64,000 nt of DNA from Anaerosporobacter mobilis DSM 15930 (GTDB lineage: Bacteria; Bacillota; Clostridia; Lachnospirales; Lachnospiraceae), in contig NZ_FRCP01000010.1 of NCBI RefSeq assembly GCF_900142955.1, forward strand, positions 161,371-225,370, in the 5' to 3' direction. The translations under genes were made by a program, and so were the position numbers. The notes under the pieces are model-generated. The model did no database searches. It was not told where the DNA came from and was given only the letters and a program-made list of their open reading frames with translations. Shown here piece after piece: positions 58,504 to 64,000 of the stretch (within the stretch, counting starts at the first letter, position 1; each line of letters starts with the position of its first letter).

Positions 58504-60507
58504 ATGGTAGAGCACAAAAGGTCAGTATCCATTCCATTTAGTAAAGGAGCAGTGCTGATCGCGCTTGGAGTTGTATATGGAGACATTGGAACATCACCTA
58601 TGTATGTTCTCAAATCAATAATTGCAGGGAATGGCGGAATAAATCAGGTTAATGATGAACTTATTCTGGGTTCCCTGTCTTTGATTATCTGGACATTAAC
58701 ACTATTGACAACTGTGAAATATGTTTTGATTGCGATGAAGGCGGATAATCATGGTGAGGGTGGAATATTTGCATTATATAGTTTGGTAAAGAAATATGCT
58801 AGATGGTTAATTGTACCTGCAATGATTGGAGGCGCTGCATTACTAGCAGATGGAGTATTGACACCTGCTGTTACTGTTACTACAGCCATTGAAGGACTTC
58901 GGAGTATACCGACGATATATGAGATTCTTGGTGATAGTCAAGCTAGAATTGTAGTTATTACACTTGTCATAATAAGTTTAGTATTCTTGGTACAAAGAGC
59001 GGGAACGAGCTTAATTGGTAAAACGTTTGGACCAATTATGATGATATGGTTTCTTTTTCTTGCGATAGCGGGAATATTGAATATGGGGGGAGACCTTAAT
59101 GTACTTAGAGCATTTAATCCCCTACGCGGAATAAACATCTTATTCAATCACTCTATGAATAAAGAGGGGATTATGATTTTAGGAAGCGTATTCCTTGCAA
59201 CAACTGGAGCAGAGGCTTTGTATTCGGATATGGGACATGTGGGAAAAGCAAATATTTACGCTAGTTGGCCTTTTGTGAAGGTGTGTTTAATTCTAAACTA
59301 CTTAGGACAAGGTGCATGGCTTATGAATAATAAGAATAATATAGCGCTTGCTAAGATAGAAGACATGAACCCTTTCTTTCAGATGCTACCAAGTCAAGTA
59401 AGGATGGTTGCAGTTATCTTAAGTACAATGGCAGCGATTATTGCCTCTCAGGCGTTAATAACTGGGTCTTTTACATTGGTGTCTGAAGCAACACGACTAG
59501 ATTTAATGCCACGATTGAAGGTTAGGTATCCTTCGGAAACAAAAGGTCAGATTTATATTCCGTTGGTGAACGTAGTTATGATGGTATCTTGTATCTGCGT
59601 AGTTTTATATTTCCGCTCTAGTGCACGACTAGAAGCAGCATATGGGTTAGCGATAACTATGACAATGTTAATGACTACCATATTAATGTTTACGTATCTA
59701 TGGGAAATTAAGAAGCGACGTATATCACCAATTGTATTTTTACTCTTATTTGGTGGTTTAGAGAGCAGCTTCTTTGTCTCAAGCCTTACAAAGTTTTTTA
59801 AAGGTGGTTATGTTGCATTATTAATTGCGGTCATATTATTCGGAATTATGTTAGTTTGGCATTATGGAACTGCAGTGGAACGTTCGCAAGCAAACTATTT
59901 TTATATTAAAAAATATTTATCTATGTTTGAAAGGCTTCGAAAGGATGAATCCTTGCCGCTTACTGCTGACAATCTTGTTTACATTACACATAATACTCAA
60001 AATGATATAATAGATCGAGATGTGCTGTATTCCATATTTAATAAAAAACCAAAGAGAGCAAAAGCGTATTGGATTGTGAGTGTTATTGTTACTGATGAAC
60101 CTTTTACAAATAGGTATACCGTGGATAGTTTTGGAACAGATTATGTATTTCGAGTAAGATTGTATCTTGGGTTTAAGATACACCAAAGAATTAATGTATA
60201 TCTACGACAAATAGTTACGGATTTAATTGAATCTAAAGAGTTACCGTCACAGAAACCAAAATATTCAATTTATGGAACGGATGGAAATGTTGGTAACTTT
60301 GGATTCTGTATTATTAGAAAAATGATATCACCAGAAAGTGATATTGCTTCATACGGAAGAATGGCAATATCCATAAAGTACGCTATAAGGCATGTGGCTG
60401 GAACGCAGATACAATGGTATGGATTAGAAAGTTCAGCAGTTATTATTGAATATGTTCCGCTTTTTGTTAAAATGAAGTCGACAAACAATTTAGTTAGAGA
60501 AGAATAA
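58504..60507 (+). CDS. kup: Kup-type potassium uptake protein
   Basis: A 667-residue K+ transporter (KUP/HAK/KT family). The first membrane segment holds L-G-V-V-Y-G-D-I-G-T-S-P-M-Y-V (about 24-38), the family signature. H-G-E-G-G-I-F-A-L-Y follows at about 84-93. About twelve hydrophobic segments extend to residue ~450, and a ~200-residue hydrophilic cytoplasmic C-terminal domain ends the protein. ATG 58504 has AGAGGAG seven bases upstream; ATG 58477 is possible but less well placed. Energised by proton symport in known members. Confidence 0.95.
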   Translation: MVEHKRSVSIPFSKGAVLIALGVVYGDIGTSPMYVLKSIIAGNGGINQVNDELILGSLSLIIWTLTLLTTVKYVLIAMKADNHGEGGIFALYSLVKKYARWLIVPAMIGGAALLADGVLTPAVTVTTAIEGLRSIPTIYEILGDSQARIVVITLVIISLVFLVQRAGTSLIGKTFGPIMMIWFLFLAIAGILNMGGDLNVLRAFNPLRGINILFNHSMNKEGIMILGSVFLATTGAEALYSDMGHVGKANIYASWPFVKVCLILNYLGQGAWLMNNKNNIALAKIEDMNPFFQMLPSQVRMVAVILSTMAAIIASQALITGSFTLVSEATRLDLMPRLKVRYPSETKGQIYIPLVNVVMMVSCICVVLYFRSSARLEAAYGLAITMTMLMTTILMFTYLWEIKKRRISPIVFLLLFGGLESSFFVSSLTKFFKGGYVALLIAVILFGIMLVWHYGTAVERSQANYFYIKKYLSMFERLRKDESLPLTADNLVYITHNTQNDIIDRDVLYSIFNKKPKRAKAYWIVSVIVTDEPFTNRYTVDSFGTDYVFRVRLYLGFKIHQRINVYLRQIVTDLIESKELPSQKPKYSIYGTDGNVGNFGFCIIRKMISPESDIASYGRMAISIKYAIRHVAGTQIQWYGLESSAVIIEYVPLFVKMKSTNNLVREE

Positions 60508-60520
60508 ATAGGATATAGAA

Positions 60521-60558
60521 AGGCTTTCCTTAATGCAATACTTGGGGAAAGCTTTTTT
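60521..60558 (+). terminator. Rho-independent terminator after kup
   Basis: GCTTTCC (60523-60529) and GGAAAGC (60546-60552) form a stem followed by six T. Confidence 0.85.
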
Positions 60559-60660
60559 GGTGTTTGGAGAAAGATTGATGGTGAAGCTCTTGGTTTTGAA
60601 GGAATTATCCTTAAGAGAAACAATAGATTAATTCATATATAACTTTTTATAAATACTATG

Positions 60661-60689
60661 TTGCAATGTATAATAGTATGTGGTATGAT
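60661..60689 (+). promoter_or_regulatory. sigma-A type promoter of the PadR operon
   Basis: TTGCAA (60661-60666) and TATGAT (60684-60689) with a 17-base spacer, 50 bases before the PadR gene. Confidence 0.65.
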
Positions 60690-60739
60690 ATATCAAACAA
60701 GGAAGAATACGAAAGTATGGAAGGGAGGAACAAGGAAAG

Positions 60740-61057
60740 ATGAACCCACAATTTAAAAAGGGAGCCTTAGAGCTATGTGTTTTATCAAAACTCTTGGGTA
60801 CGGACTGTTATGGTTATGAACTAACAGAGGCAATCTCACAAAAGATGGTAATTGCTACAGGCACATTATACTTGGTTTTAAAACGATTAAAAGATGACAA
60901 TTATGTTGAGACATATCTTGTAGAGTCTGGAGAAGGACCTGCAAGAAAGTATTATCACTTAACGGAAAGTGGTATTGCATATCAAGGTAAACTGAAAGAG
61001 GAATGGAAGGAATTCGTAGAAGCAGTAGATTATTTTATTAATAGGGAGGATAACTAA
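60740..61057 (+). CDS. PadR family transcriptional regulator
   Basis: A 105-residue PadR repressor of the short (PadR-s2/LmrR-like) type. The winged helix is seen as L-C-V-L-S-K-L-L ... Y-G-Y-E-L-T-E-A-I-S, then G-T-L-Y-L-V-L-K-R-L-K-D-D-N-Y-V and Y-Y-H-L-T-E-S-G. The next gene starts two bases after the stop and encodes a HAAS (DUF1700-like) protein, the usual PadR partner: such pairs are thought to sense membrane or envelope state. Probably autorepressed. Confidence 0.93.
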   Translation: MNPQFKKGALELCVLSKLLGTDCYGYELTEAISQKMVIATGTLYLVLKRLKDDNYVETYLVESGEGPARKYYHLTESGIAYQGKLKEEWKEFVEAVDYFINREDN

Positions 61058-61058
61058 T

Positions 61059-62228
61059 ATGAACAGAGATAATTATTTATCACAAATTAAAACAGCATTA
61101 CGCGAAGCAAAAGTAGATCAGGGTATTATTGATGAAGTTATCGGGGATTATGAAGAACACTTTAGGATGGGGATAAAGTATAACAAATCCGAAGAGGAGA
61201 TTTGTGTGGAATTAGGCTCCGTTGAGGAAATAGTTGCAGAGATTAGCGCAATGGGAACAGCTAATCAAACGGCTAAGGAAGATACGAGGAGAGATGAGAT
61301 CGATAATACGAACACGTTTGCAGTTGCTAGTAAAGAGAGTGAACAACAAAAAGAGGATTCCTCACAAGCACCATTTACTAAAGTTCAAGTAGATGGAATC
61401 TGTGCAGATATTGTAATTAAAGGTGGAGATACTTTCAAAGTTGACTACATCAACAATGGTAGCGAAAAAGACAAGTTGGCGTATCAGTTTTATCATTATC
61501 AAGAGGGTGATACCTTCTTTGTAGGTGTTAAAGAAAACTTCAGTAAGATGTTATTCCGTGTTTTACGAAACGTAGACCTTCGATTAGTTGTTCAGCTACC
61601 AAGCCATGTAGAGGATATTAAAGTAAAAGTAGCAAGTGGTGACTGTAGAATAGACGGTGTGAAATTGAAGAAGTTAGCTATGTACAGCGCTAGTGGGGAC
61701 ATTAATATGAACCAAACCGTATGTATAGAAGCAGACTTACATTCAAGCAGCGGAGATCTTAGAGTAGAAAACAGTAATGTAGATACGTTATATACGAAAA
61801 CAAGTAGTGGTGATGTACAGGTTATGTATACAAACTCAAGATTTGTGAAATGCAATAGTAGCAGTGGAGATGTTGAAATCAACGAAGGAATTACTGAACG
61901 ATTAGAGGCACAATCTGCAAGTGGCGATGTGAAGTGTTATGCAGTGTCCAAAGAATATTTTCTAAAGAGCATTAGTGGTGATGTTGCGGTAAGAATGCAA
62001 GGGGACGCGGAAGCTAACTACGAATCGATCAGTGGAGATATTGGAATACATTTGAATAACAATCAAAATGGTTATGTACTAAATGCTAGTACGGTATCCG
62101 GAGACGTGAATATTGGATATATGGGAATGTACCAATCAGATTGTAAGAGTGGTCACTACACGTTCGGAAATCAGGGAAGTAAGATACATGCTAAGACTGT
62201 GTCTGGGGATATTGATTTGAAGGGCTAA
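61059..62228 (+). CDS. HAAS (DUF1700-like) - DUF4097 beta-helix protein
   Basis: A 389-residue protein. Residues 1-70 are a HAAS/DUF1700 helical domain: Y-L-S-Q-I-K-T-A-L-R, then V-I-G-D-Y-E-E-H-F, and E-L-G-S-V-E-E-I-V-A-E-I. After a polar linker (~75-110), residues ~115-389 form a DUF4097 repeat domain with about ten [ST]-x-S-G-D units spaced by 20-25 residues, the pattern of a right-handed beta-helix. There is no signal peptide or membrane segment, so it seems cytoplasmic. It is the partner of the preceding PadR regulator, with GGGAGG before its ATG. Function is unknown. Confidence 0.85.
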   Translation: MNRDNYLSQIKTALREAKVDQGIIDEVIGDYEEHFRMGIKYNKSEEEICVELGSVEEIVAEISAMGTANQTAKEDTRRDEIDNTNTFAVASKESEQQKEDSSQAPFTKVQVDGICADIVIKGGDTFKVDYINNGSEKDKLAYQFYHYQEGDTFFVGVKENFSKMLFRVLRNVDLRLVVQLPSHVEDIKVKVASGDCRIDGVKLKKLAMYSASGDINMNQTVCIEADLHSSSGDLRVENSNVDTLYTKTSSGDVQVMYTNSRFVKCNSSSGDVEINEGITERLEAQSASGDVKCYAVSKEYFLKSISGDVAVRMQGDAEANYESISGDIGIHLNNNQNGYVLNASTVSGDVNIGYMGMYQSDCKSGHYTFGNQGSKIHAKTVSGDIDLKG

Positions 62229-62252
62229 GCTTGAGAGTAAAAAAATTACTAG

Positions 62253-62281
62253 TTGACGAATGGTTAATTTTAGAGTATGCT
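62253..62281 (+). promoter_or_regulatory. sigma-A type promoter of metK
   Basis: TTGACG (62253-62258) and TATGCT (62276-62281) with a 17-base spacer, about 30 bases before the riboswitch. Confidence 0.75.
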
Positions 62282-62318
62282 AATTATGTTAATAAAAATT
62301 ATATGAATATTATTATTT

Positions 62319-62417
62319 CTCTTATTCAGAGTGACGGAGAGTAAAGGCTCTATGAAGTCACGGCAACCCCCTAGGCGGAAGGTGCCAACCTGAGCGAGTA
62401 AAATCGAGCAATAAGAG
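62319..62417 (+). ncRNA. SAM-I riboswitch (S box)
   Basis: Closing stem CTCTTAT (62319-62325) with ATAAGAG (62411-62417), then the S-box core: CAGAGTGACGGAGAG, CTATGAAGTCACGGCAACC and GGAAGGTGCCAACCTGAGCG. The motif is characteristic of SAM-I riboswitches. It precedes metK, the gene for the SAM-producing enzyme. High SAM should stabilise the aptamer and let the terminator at 62438-62462 form. Confidence 0.95.
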
Positions 62418-62437
62418 GATTTGGTGATTATAGAATC

Positions 62438-62462
62438 AAGTCCACTTATGTGGACTTTTTTT
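62438..62462 (+). terminator. riboswitch-controlled terminator before metK
   Basis: AAGTCCAC (62438-62445) and GTGGACTT (62450-62457) form a perfect 8 bp stem with a TTAT loop and seven T following. It is the expression platform of the SAM riboswitch. Confidence 0.93.
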
Positions 62463-62549
62463 GTGCCTTATTTATGTTTGCTATAAAGCTAAGGTGCGAA
62501 GAAAGTGTACGACTATAAGAAATAATAATTAAAGAAAGGGACAATACGA

Positions 62550-63737
62550 ATGGAAAAATTATTATTTACTTCAGAATCTGTAACAGAAGGACATCCTGAC
62601 AAAATCTGTGACCAGATTTCGGATGCAGTTCTTGATGCTTTATTAGCACAAGACCCGATGAGCCGTGTGGCTTGTGAAACTGCAATCACTACAGGACTTG
62701 TATTAGTAATGGGAGAAGTTACTACACAAGGATATGTAGATATTCAAAGAATTGTACGTGATACAATTAAAGAAATCGGATATGATGCATCTGAAAAAGG
62801 TTTCGATGCAAACACTTGTGGTGTTATTGTAGCGTTAGATGAACAATCAGCTGATATTGCTATGGGTGTAAACCGTGCATTAGAAGCAAAAGAGAACAAG
62901 ATGTCAGATGCTGAGATCGAAGCAATTGGTGCAGGAGATCAAGGTATGATGTTTGGTTATGCGACAAACGAGACGGAAGAGTACATGCCTTATCCTATCT
63001 ATTTAGCACAAAAGTTAGCACGTCAATTAACAAAGGTTAGAAAAGATGGTACACTTGCTTATCTTCGTCCAGATGGTAAAACACAAGTAACTGTAGAATA
63101 CGATGAGGCTGGAAAACCAATTCACTTAAATGCAGTAGTTTGTTCCACTCAACATGCAGCAGATATTACACAAGAACAAATTCATGCGGATATCAAAAAA
63201 TACGTATTCGATCCAATTCTTCCAAAAGAATTAGTAGATGAAAACACAAACTTCTTCATTAATCCAACTGGCCGTTTCGTAATCGGCGGACCTAACGGAG
63301 ATAGTGGATTAACAGGACGTAAGATAATTGTAGATACTTATGGCGGATATGCTCGTCACGGCGGCGGAGCTTTTTCTGGAAAAGACTGTACGAAAGTAGA
63401 TCGTTCAGCAGCTTATGCAGCACGTTATGTAGCTAAGAACATAGTAGCAGCAGGACTTGCAAACAAATGTGAAATCCAATTATCTTATGCGATTGGTGTG
63501 GCGCAACCAACATCTATCATGGTTGACACATTCGGAACTGGAAAAGTCAAAGATGATGAATTAGTAAACATTATTCGCGAAAACTTCGATTTACGTCCAG
63601 CAGGAATCATTAAGATGCTTGACCTTAGAAGACCAATCTACAAACAAACAGCTGCTTATGGACACTTTGGTCGTAATGATCTTAGCCTACCATGGGAAAG
63701 AGTTGACAAAGTAGATGTATTAAAGAAATATTTATAA
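62550..63737 (+). CDS. metK: S-adenosylmethionine synthetase
   Basis: A 395-residue methionine adenosyltransferase. The start T-S-E-S-V-T-E-G-H-P-D-K-I-C-D-Q, the G-A-G-D-Q-G-M-M-F-G-Y-A motif (about 131-142), and the P-loop-like G-G-G-A-F-S-G-K-D (about 271-279) are all present. It makes SAM from methionine and ATP. GAAAGGGAC lies upstream of ATG 62550. Expression is controlled by the SAM-I riboswitch. SAM also feeds SpeD elsewhere in this window. Confidence 0.98.
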   Translation: MEKLLFTSESVTEGHPDKICDQISDAVLDALLAQDPMSRVACETAITTGLVLVMGEVTTQGYVDIQRIVRDTIKEIGYDASEKGFDANTCGVIVALDEQSADIAMGVNRALEAKENKMSDAEIEAIGAGDQGMMFGYATNETEEYMPYPIYLAQKLARQLTKVRKDGTLAYLRPDGKTQVTVEYDEAGKPIHLNAVVCSTQHAADITQEQIHADIKKYVFDPILPKELVDENTNFFINPTGRFVIGGPNGDSGLTGRKIIVDTYGGYARHGGGAFSGKDCTKVDRSAAYAARYVAKNIVAAGLANKCEIQLSYAIGVAQPTSIMVDTFGTGKVKDDELVNIIRENFDLRPAGIIKMLDLRRPIYKQTAAYGHFGRNDLSLPWERVDKVDVLKKYL

Positions 63738-63746
63738 GAATAATAA

Positions 63747-63786
63747 AGGTGTGCTATTGAATGAAAAAGGTAGCACATCTTTTTTA
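63747..63786 (+). terminator. Rho-independent terminator after metK
   Basis: AGGTGTGCTA (63747-63756) pairs with TAGCACATCT (63771-63780, one G-U pair), followed by seven T. Confidence 0.9.
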
Positions 63787-63860
63787 TAGCCTAAAACCAC
63801 CTTTTTTAGAAAAAGTTAAGAAAGTAATGGAAGAGTTTATGTGTAAATCAAACACGCGTA

Positions 63861-63869
63861 TGTTATAAT
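63861..63869 (+). promoter_or_regulatory. extended -10 promoter of the terminal structured RNA
   Basis: TGTTATAAT at 63861-63869: TATAAT with an upstream TG, the extended -10 form. No good -35 is visible near 63841. The predicted start of transcription (about 63876) lies at the 5' end of the structured region that follows. Confidence 0.6.
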
Positions 63870-63870
63870 A

Positions 63871-64000
63871 TAACTTATGAGAATCAGCGAAGCTGATTCT
63901 AGGTCTTACACGAAGTGGAAGACCGTAACTCCGGAAGGAGTCATAAGTTAACGAGGGAAATTACGAAGTAATTTCTCGAGTCTATCTATATTGATAAGTT
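63871..64000 (+). ncRNA. multi-hairpin structured RNA of unknown type, cut by the window end
   Basis: A 10 bp closing stem (63871-63880 with 63941-63950) encloses three hairpins: 63881-63899 (8 bp, GAA loop), 63902-63924 (6+3 bp, GAA loop) and 63928-63941 (5 bp, GGAA loop). A fourth hairpin at 63952-63978 (8 bp plus, GAA loop) follows. Each loop is closed by C-G. An extended -10 promoter lies directly upstream and no credible reading frame is present. I do not recognise it as tmRNA, RNase P, SRP, 6S or a known riboswitch. Confidence 0.6.

Overview
The window looks like chromosome of an AT-rich, spore-forming anaerobe of the Lachnospiraceae (Clostridia), close to Lachnoclostridium (Clostridium) phytofermentans. 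The evidence is a SpoIIID gene, a complete clostridial rnfCDGEAB operon, Firmicutes-type ribosomal protein leaders, a SAM-I riboswitch before metK, good Gram-positive ribosome binding sites, and frequent GTG/TTG starts. The species assignment is inference. No prophage, insertion sequence, CRISPR array, rRNA or tRNA was seen.

Layout. 1-2.2 kb: membrane-lipid genes (DedA end, GT4 glycosyltransferase, DUF374 acyltransferase). 2.4-4.3 kb: S9 peptidase. 4.8-11.3 kb: polyamine cluster with speD, an Orn/Lys/Arg decarboxylase, speE, a TIGR04076 protein, carboxynorspermidine synthase and carboxynorspermidine decarboxylase. It encodes both known routes for making spermidine and carries several strong intergenic RNA structures. 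11.4-16.3 kb: PGDYG-like protein, EamA transporter, MCP, spoIIID, TetR regulator. 16.8-21.9 kb: Rnf ferredoxin:NAD+ oxidoreductase behind one good sigma-A promoter. 22-26.2 kb: HD-GYP protein, AraC-type response regulator with a degenerate receiver domain, and an orphan FliD-like protein.

26.5-30.5 kb: rpmG-secE-nusG-rplK-rplA-rplJ-rplL, with two L1-type leaders and an L10 leader plus attenuator. The usual next genes, rpoB and rpoC, are at 44.3-52.1 kb. The roughly 13 kb between them hold an EEP-family hydrolase and a catabolic locus: a GH94 phosphorylase, two ABC permeases, a lipoprotein binding protein, a LacI regulator, a GH3 beta-glucosidase, an SGNH/DUF4886 protein and a DUF2089 protein. 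The gene set matches the Listeria lin1839-lin1843 locus for beta-1,2-glucan (sophorooligosaccharide) use. Near-identical LacI-type operators lie just downstream of each of two divergent promoters.

52.2-63.8 kb: MATE transporter, glycerol kinase, DUF2087-GNAT protein, Cof-type HAD phosphatase, an unrecognised helical protein, Kup potassium transporter, a PadR/HAAS-DUF4097 pair, and metK under a SAM riboswitch. The last 130 bases start a highly structured RNA: four hairpins with C-GAA-G or C-GGAA-G loops, three of them enclosed by a 10 bp closing stem, directly behind an extended -10 promoter. It runs off the window and I do not recognise it. The most interesting undescribed signals are this RNA, the Shine-Dalgarno/hairpin/AUG arrangement before the carboxynorspermidine synthase gene, and the large inverted repeat after that gene.
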